DNA of 64,000 nucleotides from Picosynechococcus sp. PCC 7117 (GCF_001693275.1 NZ_CP016477.1:806001-870000); one strand, 5' to 3'; numbered from the stretch's first letter, positions 33,765 through 42,901 are shown. Numbers and translations: made by a program. Notes: generated by a model not told the origin, from the sequence alone.

Positions 33765-35735
33765 CTAAAAAGGAAATATAAAAGGAATAATGCTACAAGC
33801 CACCACCCAAAACAGGAGGTTCAAGGGAATCCCCACCCGAAAATAATCGGTGAATTTATAGCCCCCTGGCCCGTAGACCATCAAATTAGTTTGGTAGCCG
33901 ATGGGAGTCGAAAAACTCGCCGAAGCGCCGATCATGATCGCAATCACAAAAGGCATCACATCCACACCGAGGGTATTGGCTAGGGATACTGAAATGGGGA
34001 ACATTAACGCCGCGGCGGCATTGTTGGTAATTAATTCTGTGAGGAGGGTTGTAATTCCGTAGACGACAACCAGGGTGGGCCAGGGATTGTCTCCCGCCAG
34101 TTGCAGGAGATTGGCGGCGATCGCCCCAGCAGCCCCGGTCGTTTCTAAGGCTTTCCCCAAACCAAAGGCGGCCCCAATGACGAGCAACACAGACCATTCA
34201 ATACTTTTGAGGGAACGACTGGGGGAACAGCAACCGAAAACAATCATGGCGATCGCCGCTAGGGTTGCCGCCTTTAACATCGAGAGCCAACCGAACACCA
34301 CACAAACCACCATCACCAGCAGAATTCCCAGGGCGAGGGGAGCACGGTCATGGCGCATCGGCTCCGAATCAGGAATTTCACTGACTAAATAGAAGTCCCG
34401 GGAACCCCGTTGCTGCTCCAAAAAGGTGGGGTGGGTTTCGAGTAATAAGGTATCCCCTGCCAACAGGCGCATTTCCCCGATTTTTCCCTTGAGACGTTCC
34501 CCATTCCGAGCCACGGCTAAAACGACGGCATTATAGCGACTGCGAAACTTTCCTTCCCGGATCGTTTGCCGGATCAGCGGACAGGTATTGGAAACAACCG
34601 CCTCAATTAGGCAACGTTCAGAGCGGGGAGTATCTAATTTAAAAACTTGATCCGTGGCTGGCTGTAACCCCCGGAGTCGATTGAGGTCGAGGATCGAATC
34701 CACTGCCCCGACAAAAACTAACTGATCCTTTTCCTGCAAAACTTCGCGCGGGCTGACCGCTGGCAACACCAAAGAATCCCGCACCACTTCAATCAGGTAC
34801 AGGTTTGGCAAATTTCGTAGCCCAGCTTCTTCAATACTTTTGCCAATGAGGGGACTGTTTTCGTGGACAACCATTTCCACGGTGTATTGCCGCAGATCGT
34901 CTTGGTCACTAATGGCCGGTTTGCGCTCTGGTAGTAGCCAACTGTGACTCAGCATTAGAAAGGTCACACCGGCGATCGCACAGGGTAATCCCACCAAGGC
35001 AATATCAAAGAGGCCGAGACCGGCATGGTCTGTTTCCGCAATCAAGAGGCCATTGACCACCAGGTTTGTACTGGTACCAATTAAAGTACAGACGCCCCCA
35101 AAGGAAGCGGAATAGCTTAGGGGCAACATTAATTTTGAGGGGCTAATGCGCAGCTTGCGGCACCACTCGTTCACTACCGGGATAAACATCGCCACCACAG
35201 GGGTGTTGTTTAGAAAAGCACTCAGGCCCATCACGGGCACCATCAACCGCATCAAGGCCGCAGACTCTCCTTTCGGCAGTCCTAAAACCCGCTGGGAAAT
35301 CCAACTGAGAGAGCCGGTTTGTTGCAAGCCAGTCACCACGAGATAAAGCACCGCAATGGTCGCCAAACCTTCGTTACTAAACCCGGCGAGGGTAGTACTC
35401 GTATCAAGCACCCCCGTCAGCAGCAAGGCTCCCAAGGCACCAAGGAAAATCACCTCGGCAGGGAGAGGCGTCAGGGCATTTAAAAGAAAGGCCACCAGAG
35501 TCAGACCGAGGGTCAACCAACCTTGCCAACCCAAACCGAAGAAAGCCGCCTCCCCCAAAGAAGGCAACTGCGCAAACATTGCCATCGAAAATCCTCCAGC
35601 ACATAGAACGCCTAGCATGGGCGCCGTTGAAAAGAATTTAGTCGTTTTTATGACATTAAAGGGCAGAATCGCGTTCCAAGTTCGGGGCGATCGCCAGGAC
35701 TGAAAAAAAGATTTAGAAATCTGAAACAAAGGCAT
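33765..35735 (-). CDS. SLC13-family anion permease with two RCK_C (TrkA-C) domains
   Basis: A large membrane transporter (656 residues from the ATG at 35735) of the DASS/SLC13 family. Two halves of membrane helices carry the sodium/anion motifs NNTPVVAMFIP and TNNAAAALMFP, plus GTSTNLVVNG. Between them are two cytoplasmic RCK_C domains (about 260-335 and 345-420). Similar cyanobacterial proteins have been proposed as sulfate or other anion carriers. It is divergent from the sulfate ABC operon, which supports sulfate as substrate, but this is inference. A TTG start at 35798 would lengthen it by 21 residues. Confidence 0.85.
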   Translation of the reverse strand: MPLFQISKSFFQSWRSPRTWNAILPFNVIKTTKFFSTAPMLGVLCAGGFSMAMFAQLPSLGEAAFFGLGWQGWLTLGLTLVAFLLNALTPLPAEVIFLGALGALLLTGVLDTSTTLAGFSNEGLATIAVLYLVVTGLQQTGSLSWISQRVLGLPKGESAALMRLMVPVMGLSAFLNNTPVVAMFIPVVNEWCRKLRISPSKLMLPLSYSASFGGVCTLIGTSTNLVVNGLLIAETDHAGLGLFDIALVGLPCAIAGVTFLMLSHSWLLPERKPAISDQDDLRQYTVEMVVHENSPLIGKSIEEAGLRNLPNLYLIEVVRDSLVLPAVSPREVLQEKDQLVFVGAVDSILDLNRLRGLQPATDQVFKLDTPRSERCLIEAVVSNTCPLIRQTIREGKFRSRYNAVVLAVARNGERLKGKIGEMRLLAGDTLLLETHPTFLEQQRGSRDFYLVSEIPDSEPMRHDRAPLALGILLVMVVCVVFGWLSMLKAATLAAIAMIVFGCCSPSRSLKSIEWSVLLVIGAAFGLGKALETTGAAGAIAANLLQLAGDNPWPTLVVVYGITTLLTELITNNAAAALMFPISVSLANTLGVDVMPFVIAIMIGASASFSTPIGYQTNLMVYGPGGYKFTDYFRVGIPLNLLFWVVACSIIPFIFPF

Positions 35736-35832
35736 AGAGAAGGGTTGACAGCTTAGAACGGATTGCCATGCACCCTTGGCAGGGTCAATTTTTTTCAACT
35801 CTCATCATGGCACAGCAGAGAATGATTCAAGA

Positions 35833-35859
35833 TTGAATTTGAAATGAATTGCAATTCAA
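35833..35859. promoter_or_regulatory. Inverted repeats between the SLC13 gene and sbpA
   Basis: Arms TTGAATT (35833-35839) and AATTCAA (35853-35859) are 13 bases apart, and the 12-base palindrome GAATTGCAATTC (35846-35857) overlaps them. The position about 50 bases before sbpA and near the divergent permease start suits an operator shared by both sulfate-related transcripts. LysR-type or Crp-like sites are possible readings. Confidence 0.45.
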
Positions 35860-35909
35860 ACAAGACTAGATTATGATTAGCTGCTAATTCAAAAGAAATT
35901 GAATCAAAA

Positions 35910-36974
35910 ATGAGAAAGCCCAATTTGTCCCTAAAAACTTTGGCGATCGCCACCCTATTGAGTAGTAGTCTTTTCGCTTGCGGTAGCCCCAACCAAAACC
36001 AGAGCACTACCCCCGAGTCTGAAACCACAACGGCTCAGACTCAATCTCAAGAGCCAGTTACCATCACCCTGGTTACCTATGCCGTTACCCGGAGCGCCTA
36101 CGAAAAAATCATTCCGCTTTTTGTTGAACAGTGGAAAACAGAAACCGGACAAACCGTAACCATCGAGCAAAGCTATGGCGGATCTGGTTCCCAAACCCGT
36201 GCCGTCATCGATGGCTTGGAAGCAGATATTGTCGCCCTCGCCTTGGGATCTGATATCAACGCCATTGAAGAGGCTGGTCTCATTGACCCCGGCTGGGAAA
36301 CAGAAGCCCCCCGTGACAGTGTGGTTACTTCCTCTGTGATTGCGATCGTGCCCCGTAACCCCAATTTGAAAATTACACAGTGGACTGATCTTGCGGAAAA
36401 CGACTTAGAAATTATTACGGCCAATCCCAAAACATCCGGTGGTGCCCGCTGGAATTTCCTTGGTCTTTGGGGTGCCATCACTCAAACGGGTGGTACTGAA
36501 GCCGAAGCACGGGAATTTGTCACCAAAATCTATAAAAATGCGCCAATTCTGCCAAAAAATGCACGGGAATCTACCGATGTTTTTTACCAACAGGGACAGG
36601 GAGATATTCTGCTGAACTATGAAAATGAAGTTTATCTCGCCAACTTACAAGGAGAAAATCAACCCTACACCATCCTGACGGATTTCAATATCGCGATCGA
36701 TAATCCCGTGACCGTTGTGGATAAAACCGTTGATGAACGCAATACGCGGGACGTGTCAGAGGCTTTTGTTGAGTTCCTCTTCACCCCTGAAGCCCAAGCG
36801 ATTTTTGCAGAAGTTGGTTTCCGACCGACAGATCCTGATGTTGCGGCTCAAGTCGCGGATCAATATCCAGCGATTAAAAACCTAGCAACCATTGAAGACT
36901 TTGGTGGCTGGCGCGAAGCACAACCAAAATTCTTTGGTGATGGTGGCATCTTTGATCAAATTTTTCAACAGTAA
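35910..36974 (+). CDS. sbpA: Sulfate-binding periplasmic protein of an ABC transporter
   Basis: A 354-residue solute-binding protein that captures sulfate (or thiosulfate) for the CysTWA importer. A lipoprotein-type signal (SLFACG, Cys at about residue 24) is followed by a short Gln/Thr-rich linker and the binding fold: TLVTYAVTRSAYEKIIP, GGSGSQTRAVIDGLEADIVALALG, TANPKTSGGARWNFL and LLNYENEVYLA, typical of SbpA/CysP. It heads the operon with the NIL protein, cysT, cysW and cysA. Expression is probably raised by sulfur limitation, as in other cyanobacteria. Confidence 0.94.
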   Translation: MRKPNLSLKTLAIATLLSSSLFACGSPNQNQSTTPESETTTAQTQSQEPVTITLVTYAVTRSAYEKIIPLFVEQWKTETGQTVTIEQSYGGSGSQTRAVIDGLEADIVALALGSDINAIEEAGLIDPGWETEAPRDSVVTSSVIAIVPRNPNLKITQWTDLAENDLEIITANPKTSGGARWNFLGLWGAITQTGGTEAEAREFVTKIYKNAPILPKNARESTDVFYQQGQGDILLNYENEVYLANLQGENQPYTILTDFNIAIDNPVTVVDKTVDERNTRDVSEAFVEFLFTPEAQAIFAEVGFRPTDPDVAAQVADQYPAIKNLATIEDFGGWREAQPKFFGDGGIFDQIFQQ

Positions 36975-37022
36975 AGAATTAGAAATCAAGCTGAATTCTT
37001 GAATAGGAGAGGTACAGCAATT

Positions 37023-37316
37023 ATGTCTCATGAATCAGCAGAAAAAAATCCAGGCGATCGCCACACCCAAGTTAATATTCTGGTACAAATCCCGAAGCAG
37101 TATCAACAGGATCCAATCATCACCCAGTTAGCTGTTAAATATAATGTTCAAGTCAATATTTTGGCAGCAACTTTAGGCCGAGATAATACCGTTAGTGGTT
37201 GGTTTGATTTACAGATTTCTGGTCTTAATCAAGCAGTAAAAGACGCACTCCTCTACCTAGAGGATCATAATGTTGGGGTTTACCATAAAGAGTCTCCGGA
37301 AACTGACGGGTGGTGA
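37023..37316 (+). CDS. NIL-domain protein inside the sulfate operon
   Basis: A 97-residue soluble protein made of one NIL domain (about 25-90: QVNILVQIPKQYQQDPIITQLAVKYNVQVNIL, SGWFDLQISGLNQAVKDALLYLEDHNVGV). NIL domains are best known at the C-terminus of the methionine importer ATPase MetN, where they bind substrate and inhibit transport. A free-standing copy between sbpA and cysT suggests a regulatory subunit or sulfur-compound sensor for the sulfate transporter, which is inference. I use the ATG at 37023 with AGGAGAGG upstream, not the TTG at 36999. Confidence 0.85.
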   Translation: MSHESAEKNPGDRHTQVNILVQIPKQYQQDPIITQLAVKYNVQVNILAATLGRDNTVSGWFDLQISGLNQAVKDALLYLEDHNVGVYHKESPETDGW

Positions 37317-37370
37317 AATAAATATCTTTAATTTTTCAGTAATCTACCAGTCATTTCTGTTATGTAAACG

Positions 37371-38228
37371 ATGAAAATTCTATCTTTAGCACTGCCGCGT
37401 AAATTATTTTCGGCAAGGTCAATCCAATTTCCAAAAAATACAATCCCTTGGTCAGTAACAATTACTTACCTAGCGTTGATTTTGATTTTGCCGACCTTCG
37501 CTTTAATCGAAAAATCCCTGAGCTTAAGCACCTCAGAATACCTAGAAATTGCTTTATCCCCGGTGGCTTTGTCTGCCTATGGTGTGACTTTTATTACGGC
37601 GATCGCTGCTGGGGCAATTAATGGCCTATTAGGCACGATCATCGCTTGGGTCTTAGTCCGCTATGAATTCCCCCTCAAACGAATTGTTGACGCAGCCATT
37701 GATATTCCTTTTGCTGTACCGACAGCCGTTGCAGGTCTCGTTTTAGCGACACTCTATAACGATCAAGGTTGGATTGGACAACTTTTTGCTCCCTTAGGGA
37801 TCAAGATTGCCTACACCCGAATCGGCGTTTTTATCGCGATGTTATTTATTTCTCTTCCCTTTGTGGTGCGCACTCTCCAGCCAGTATTACGCGAACTCGA
37901 AGAAGAAACAGAACACGCCGCTTGGTCTTTAGGGGCGACAGAAAGCCAGACTTTTTGGCGCGTTATTTTTCCACCCCTAATCCCACCAATCTTAACGGGC
38001 GTTGCCCTCGGATTTTCACGGGCTGTCGGTGAATATGGCTCCATTGTGCTTGTTTCATCGGGGATTCCTTTCAAAGATCTAATTGCCCCAGTGTTAATTT
38101 TCCAACGCCTAGAAGCTTTTGATTACGAAGGGGCGACGGTGATTGGTTCAGTGCTGTTAATTGTTTCTTTGCTGCTTCTATTTATTATCAATTTTCTACA
38201 ACAATGGGGAAGGCGTTATGCAAACTAA
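37371..38228 (+). CDS. cysT: Sulfate ABC transporter permease CysT
   Basis: One of the two inner-membrane channel subunits of the sulfate importer. The 285 residues have six predicted helices, and the ATPase-contacting loop is ELEEETEHAAWSLGATESQTFWRVIFPPLIP. IPFAVPTAVAGLVLATLYN is typical of CysT. Its last 11 bases overlap the start of cysW, so the two are translationally coupled. Confidence 0.94.
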   Translation: MKILSLALPRKLFSARSIQFPKNTIPWSVTITYLALILILPTFALIEKSLSLSTSEYLEIALSPVALSAYGVTFITAIAAGAINGLLGTIIAWVLVRYEFPLKRIVDAAIDIPFAVPTAVAGLVLATLYNDQGWIGQLFAPLGIKIAYTRIGVFIAMLFISLPFVVRTLQPVLRELEEETEHAAWSLGATESQTFWRVIFPPLIPPILTGVALGFSRAVGEYGSIVLVSSGIPFKDLIAPVLIFQRLEAFDYEGATVIGSVLLIVSLLLLFIINFLQQWGRRYAN

Positions 38229-39042
38229 ACTTAAATCCTTTGAATTTAAACTTTCTCCCCAATGGCTAATTGGGATTACAATTACTTATCTCGCTTTAAT
38301 TCTTTTAATTCCCATTCTTGCCATTTTTTATGAAGCCTTTCACCAAGGAATTTCCGTTTTCTTTGAATCACTCCAGGCCCGCGCTTTTATTCAAGCAGTT
38401 AAATTAACGGTGATCATTGCTTTAATTAGCGTGCCATTGAATACAATATTTGGTCTTTGCGCCGCTTGGGTGTTGGCAAGAAAACAATTTTGGGGGCGGA
38501 CTCTGTTTCTCAGTGTAATCGATCTTCCTTTTTCAATTTCCCCCGTCGTTGCTGGCTTGATGATTGTTTTGCTTTATGGGCAAAATGGTTGGCTAGGTGC
38601 TCTTTTTGAACAGGCAAATATCAAGATCCTTTTTGCTTTACCAGGCATGGTGATTGCCACACTTTTTGTAACGTTGCCATTTGTCGCCAGAGAAGTTATT
38701 CCTGTTTTAGAAGAAATGGGATCAGATCAAGAAGAATCAGCTCGTACTCTTGGTGCTAGTGATTGGCAAATTTTTTGGCGGGTGACACTACCCAATATTC
38801 GTTGGGGGTTACTCTATGGAGTTTTGCTGACAAATGCCCGGGCGATGGGAGAATTTGGGGCTGTTTCAGTGGTTTCCGGGAGTATCCTCGGCAAAACAGC
38901 AACACTACCGATTTTTGTAGAGCAAGAACATATGAATTACGCAACAGAATCAGCTTTTGCGGCAGCGGTTGTTTTAGCTTTACTTGCCTGTGTGACGCTG
39001 GTGCTGAAAGAGATCTTAGAACGGAATACCCACTCCGCTTAA
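38218..39042 (+). CDS. cysW: Sulfate ABC transporter permease CysW
   Basis: The second permease subunit of the sulfate importer, pairing with CysT. About 274 residues, six helices; the coupling loop is EEMGSDQEESARTLGASDWQIFWRVTLPNI, and VIDLPFSISPVVAGLMIVLLYG matches CysW. I choose the ATG at 38218 inside the end of cysT, since the frame upstream lies within cysT and would add a meaningless N-terminus. cysA follows 67 bases downstream. Confidence 0.94.
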   Translation: MQTKLKSFEFKLSPQWLIGITITYLALILLIPILAIFYEAFHQGISVFFESLQARAFIQAVKLTVIIALISVPLNTIFGLCAAWVLARKQFWGRTLFLSVIDLPFSISPVVAGLMIVLLYGQNGWLGALFEQANIKILFALPGMVIATLFVTLPFVAREVIPVLEEMGSDQEESARTLGASDWQIFWRVTLPNIRWGLLYGVLLTNARAMGEFGAVSVVSGSILGKTATLPIFVEQEHMNYATESAFAAAVVLALLACVTLVLKEILERNTHSA

Positions 39043-39109
39043 TGGCAATTTAGGCCATGATTTATTTCGCTTAACTTGATAAAAATTTCCCTTATTACTG
39101 TAGAAAAAA

Positions 39110-40156
39110 ATGAGTATTTTTGTTGATTCAGTTTATAAAAACTTTGGTACGTTTCAGGCTTTAGAAAATATCAATTTAGGAGTCAAAGAAGGAACATTGG
39201 TTGCCTTATTAGGGCCATCTGGTTCTGGAAAATCAACCCTCCTACGGGCGATCGCCGGACTAGAAACCCCTGATCATGGACAAGTGATTATCAACGGTCA
39301 AGATGCGACCCATGTAGATATTCGGCGGCGGAATATTGGCTTTGTATTTCAGCACTATGCCCTGTTTAAACACCTAACCATCCGCCAAAATGTTGCCTTT
39401 GGGCTTGAGATCCGCAAAAAACCCAAGCATCTGATCCGCCAGCGGGTCGAAGAGCTATTAGAGCTGGTTCAACTACAGGGTTTAGGCGATCGCTACCCTT
39501 CCCAGTTATCCGGCGGTCAACGCCAACGGGTCGCCTTAGCCCGTGCCCTAGCGGTACAGCCCCAGGTTTTACTGCTTGATGAACCTTTCGGTGCCCTAGA
39601 CGCAAAAGTCAGAAAAGAACTCCGAGCTTGGCTGCGTCGTCTCCATGAAGAAGTTCATGTCACAAGTATTTTTGTCACCCATGATCAAGAAGAAGCGATG
39701 GAAGTTGCCGATGAAATTGTTGTGATGAACCATGGGCGCATTGAACAGGTCGGCAGCCCTGCGGAAATTTATGACCACCCTGCGACTCCGTTTGTGATGA
39801 ACTTCATTGGGGAAGTGAATGTTTTACCCAGTCATCACTCCTTGATCCGTAATCACCCGAACACAAGCCCCCATCACGCGACCCATGCTGTATTTGTTCG
39901 TCCTCATGATCTAGATTTACAAATCGATGGTGATCCGACTGCTTTGCCCGGTATAGTCAAGCGAATCATTTACCGAGGCTCCGATGTTCAAGTGGAGGTA
40001 CTAACGGCAGATCAAGAAATTATCATGGCCCACCTTAGTCGAGAAAAACTTGCCCAATTACAAATTGAAGTTGGCCAAACCGTTTATCTCAGGCCGAAAC
40101 AGGCAAAAGTCTTTGCGGTCAATGCGAAGTCCCAACCCGTGCCGAGGCAATCTTAA
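39110..40156 (+). CDS. cysA: Sulfate ABC transporter ATP-binding protein CysA
   Basis: The ATPase of the sulfate importer. The 348 residues have Walker [10 protein letters not shown], signature [16 protein letters not shown], Walker [13 protein letters not shown] and switch [15 protein letters not shown] in the first 235, then a C-terminal TOBE-type regulatory domain ([28 protein letters not shown]). The short CysA length is normal. It closes the operon; the Crp-like gene begins 136 bases later. Confidence 0.94.
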   Translation: MSIFVDSVYKNFGTFQALENINLGVKEGTLVALLGPSGSGKSTLLRAIAGLETPDHGQVIINGQDATHVDIRRRNIGFVFQHYALFKHLTIRQNVAFGLEIRKKPKHLIRQRVEELLELVQLQGLGDRYPSQLSGGQRQRVALARALAVQPQVLLLDEPFGALDAKVRKELRAWLRRLHEEVHVTSIFVTHDQEEAMEVADEIVVMNHGRIEQVGSPAEIYDHPATPFVMNFIGEVNVLPSHHSLIRNHPNTSPHHATHAVFVRPHDLDLQIDGDPTALPGIVKRIIYRGSDVQVEVLTADQEIIMAHLSREKLAQLQIEVGQTVYLRPKQAKVFAVNAKSQPVPRQS

Positions 40157-40292
40157 TGTCCCGGTTTGAGGAAACTTGGGCCATGGCAAAACCCCACCCA
40201 TGGGCGATTGATGACTCGGTTACATCGAGCTTTTCGACTAGAATCAGAAAGAAACGCCTGTAGCTTCTGAATCTAATACGTTTGTAATTTCC

Positions 40293-41087
40293 ATGGCAAA
40301 ATCTGTCCAAGCTCCCAAAGTGCCAGAAATCATCACTGAGTTAACCGAAAACAATTTTTTCTTTCGGGGAATGGATCCAGATGCACTGCAAAATTGGCTT
40401 GATCCAGCGGAATTAATCACTGAGAAACTCTATTCCAGTCGGCCGATCTATACAGCTTTTCGCCCGAACCATAATTTGGAATTTCTTTATGTGTTACTTG
40501 CGGGGGGGCCAGTGATTGTGCGGAGTACGCCCCTCGACCGCATCTTAGCAATCACCTACATGGGCAGTTGTTTTGGGATGCGCAATCTTCCCGTTGGGTT
40601 TGGGCAGGTGAGTCGGAGTTTTCCCAGTTTGGTGGAAGCCTACAAAACTACCGATGTGCTGAAAATTCCGGTAGTAACGGTACAACGGATCTATGACCAG
40701 AGTGCTGATTTTCGCGATCGCTATAATCTGAGTTTCGAGTTACGGGAAAAATTCCAGTACCATCTGCTGAACTGTAGTACCTACCCGCCCCAGGCCGTCG
40801 CTTCCCTGCTGCGGGCTTTGATTTACCAAGAGCGATCGCTGGCCAATCAACCCCAGCGTGATGGCGTTTTTAGCTTTGATCTCCCCGTAGATATCATTGC
40901 CCATGCCTGCCAGTTAAATCACCGCACCGTGGAACAGGTGTTGAAGGGGATGACGAAGGTGGAACTGATTAAGACAGAAAAATCCGCTGAGGGACAAGGG
41001 GATCTGATCCATGTGTTGAATCCAGAAGGCCTCAAGGAAGTTTATAGTGCGACCCGCGATAAGGTGGCTTGGTGGCCATTGCGCTAG
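40293..41087 (+). CDS. Crp/Fnr-superfamily regulator, possibly CysR-like
   Basis: A 264-residue regulator with a cupin-like effector domain (about 40-150: LEFLYVLLAGGPVIVRSTPLDRILAI) and a C-terminal helix-turn-helix (VDIIAHACQLNHRTVEQVLKGM, about 210-232). The cAMP-binding arginine and glutamate of Crp (GELA and R(A) box) are not visible, so the domain probably senses something else or nothing. In Synechococcus elongatus a Crp-like CysR gene lies in the sulfate transport cluster and is needed for sulfur acquisition; the position just behind cysA makes a similar role plausible here. This is inference. Confidence 0.78.
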   Translation: MAKSVQAPKVPEIITELTENNFFFRGMDPDALQNWLDPAELITEKLYSSRPIYTAFRPNHNLEFLYVLLAGGPVIVRSTPLDRILAITYMGSCFGMRNLPVGFGQVSRSFPSLVEAYKTTDVLKIPVVTVQRIYDQSADFRDRYNLSFELREKFQYHLLNCSTYPPQAVASLLRALIYQERSLANQPQRDGVFSFDLPVDIIAHACQLNHRTVEQVLKGMTKVELIKTEKSAEGQGDLIHVLNPEGLKEVYSATRDKVAWWPLR

Positions 41088-41320
41088 GCGAGGGAGTCAA
41101 CCATTGGGGCGATCGCCTAATCACCATTGAAAATCATCTATTTAGCCACCTAAAAATGAAAAGAATCTTACGATTTGCGGCGGCAAGCTACCCCCCCATT
41201 GTCGAGATTTGTTAAACTGCTGTAAACACAAATGTGCTGGAAAGTTAAGGGCAAAATTTCGTATATTGTCCCCCGCCAAATTGGTCAACTTTCCCACCAT
41301 GCCAATGAGGAAGCGCACCC

Positions 41321-41533
41321 ATGAACATGGAGACATTAGAATTCATCATTTACCCTGATGGCCGTGTCCAAGAAAAGGTCACAGGCATTATCGGGTCTTC
41401 ATGCCAAGAAGTGACCGCTGCGATCGAAGAGCAACTGGGCGTTGTTCTCTCCCAAGAACAAACCTCAGAATATTTTGCCCAACCGGTGAGCCAAACTGCA
41501 ACGACGACGAACCCCGTCCAAAGCAATTGGTGA
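41321..41533 (+). CDS. DUF2997 family small protein
   Basis: A 70-residue protein of the DUF2997 family: EFIIYPDGRVQEKVTGIIGSSCQEVTAAIEEQLG, followed by a short variable tail. The conserved I(Y)PDGRV and CxxVT features are clear. Biochemical function is unknown. GAGGAAG precedes the ATG. It stands 39 bases before ycf35 and probably forms an operon with it and the ferredoxin gene, an arrangement often seen for this family. Confidence 0.85.
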   Translation: MNMETLEFIIYPDGRVQEKVTGIIGSSCQEVTAAIEEQLGVVLSQEQTSEYFAQPVSQTATTTNPVQSNW

Positions 41534-41572
41534 TTTTTTTGCAAACCTCTATAAATAGCCCCGTTAAATCCT

Positions 41573-41956
41573 ATGTCTCATTTCAGCAATATCAAAACCA
41601 AAATCCGTAATTTGACTTCCCTCAAGTCTGCCCTCAAGGACATGGACATTGAGTGGAAAGAAGGCCCCAGTGCTGTGCGGGGTTATAAAGGCGATCGCCG
41701 CACCGCTGAAGTTGTCATCCAACAGAACAATGACTACGATATCGGCTTTAGCTGGAATGGCCATGAATATGAACTCGTCGCTGACTTGCAATACTGGCAG
41801 CAACCCCTAACCGTTGATGGCTTCCTCCAACGTCTCACCCAGGGCTATGCTTACCACACCATCCTCAACGAAACCAACAAACAAGGCTTTCAAGTCAGTG
41901 AACAGCAGAAAAACGAAGATGGCTCGATTCGCCTCGTCGTCCAGCGCTGGAGCTAA
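41573..41956 (+). CDS. ycf35: Ycf35 / DUF1257 family protein
   Basis: A 127-residue member of the Ycf35 family found in cyanobacteria and red-lineage plastids; function unknown. The start MSHFSNIKTKIRNLTSLKSALKDM and the strands RTAEVVIQQNNDYDIGFSWNGHEYELVADLQYW are diagnostic. It is a soluble, compact domain. Only 3 bases separate its stop from the ferredoxin start, so the two proteins are very likely made together and may interact. Confidence 0.9.
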   Translation: MSHFSNIKTKIRNLTSLKSALKDMDIEWKEGPSAVRGYKGDRRTAEVVIQQNNDYDIGFSWNGHEYELVADLQYWQQPLTVDGFLQRLTQGYAYHTILNETNKQGFQVSEQQKNEDGSIRLVVQRWS

Positions 41957-41959
41957 TGT

Positions 41960-42385
41960 ATGACCTTTGAAAATTCCCCCCAGCGGTCTGGTTTTGAGCC
42001 GGAGTTGGGGGGCTTTTTAAGAAATGACACAGAACGGTCTGGGTTTGAACCGGAACTAGGTGGCCTGCTGCGCCAAAAAGGGGTGTATGTGGATGAAACC
42101 ACCTGCATCGGCTGCAAACATTGCGCCCACACGGCTCCCAACACCTTTTATATCGAAGAAGAACATGGTCGGGCCCGGGCCTATCGCCAGGATGGAGATG
42201 CTGAGGAAGTCGTCCAAGAGGCGATTGATACCTGTCCGGTAGACTGCATTCATTGGCTAGATTACACGGAACTAAAGGCCAAGGAAGCCGCCAGGAAAAA
42301 CCAAGTAATTCGGCCCCTCGGTTTTCCCCAGGATGGGGCAGGTCAGGCGATCGCCCGCAAACCTAAACCCTCCCGGAAACCCTAA
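41960..42385 (+). CDS. 4Fe-4S-type ferredoxin with duplicated N-terminal motif
   Basis: A 141-residue ferredoxin. The first cluster set is CIGCKHC at about 53-58 plus C(P) in TCPVDC (about 94-98), so it holds one cluster of the 4Fe-4S (or 3Fe-4S) kind, as in single-cluster bacterial ferredoxins. Unusually, the N-terminus has two copies of RSGFEPELGGxLR (about 9-21 and 26-38). The C-terminus is basic and Pro/Lys rich. It is encoded immediately after ycf35. The electron donor and acceptor are unknown. Confidence 0.86.
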   Translation: MTFENSPQRSGFEPELGGFLRNDTERSGFEPELGGLLRQKGVYVDETTCIGCKHCAHTAPNTFYIEEEHGRARAYRQDGDAEEVVQEAIDTCPVDCIHWLDYTELKAKEAARKNQVIRPLGFPQDGAGQAIARKPKPSRKP

Positions 42386-42406
42386 GCATTTTAAATTTTG
42401 CTTGGC

Positions 42407-42901
42407 TTATGGGTCTTCTGTAGCGGTGACAGCTTGATATTTGGCTTGGCAATAATCATCAAGGGCTTGGCCGATGGTTTGTTCTTCGGTGCCTGCGGTC
42501 TGGCTCAGGGACTGGGCAGTTTGGGCCGCTTCTAGGTCTTTGTCCTGGCGCGCTTTTACCATGGCATAGGTGGCTTCGGCCTGACGTTGGTAAATATCGC
42601 TAATTTGCGTTTGGTAGGTTTTCATCTGGCTATCCCGTAAGCGCAGTTGGGCGATCGCCTCGGCCCCCATTTTCAGGGCATCGGCCGCCTGGAGCCAACG
42701 CTCAAAATTAAAAGTTTGCGGAGCTTCTGTCGTTGGTTCGTTCTGGACAAGGGTCTGGGCTTCCGTGACGGTGCTTTGGATTTGCGCCAAAAGTTTTTGA
42801 CAGTCGTAGAGGGCCGGGTCAATCCTTTGGCAAGCGCCAAGGCTCAAAAGACTGGTGCAACCGATGAGAGAAATCAGACGAAAGGGCGAGAACAAGGACA
42901 T
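42407..42901 (-). CDS. Putative lipoprotein, unknown function
   Basis: A 164-residue exported protein with a lipoprotein signal (LISLIGCTSLLSLGAC, lipid-attached Cys at about 24). The mature part is all-helical and Gln/Ala/Glu rich (LLAQIQSTVTEAQTLVQ, ATYAMVKARQDKDLEAAQTAQSL), probably coiled coil, with two further Cys (CQKLL, DYCQAKY). It converges with the ferredoxin gene. I do not recognise the family. Confidence 0.65.
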   Translation of the reverse strand: MSLFSPFRLISLIGCTSLLSLGACQRIDPALYDCQKLLAQIQSTVTEAQTLVQNEPTTEAPQTFNFERWLQAADALKMGAEAIAQLRLRDSQMKTYQTQISDIYQRQAEATYAMVKARQDKDLEAAQTAQSLSQTAGTEEQTIGQALDDYCQAKYQAVTATEDP

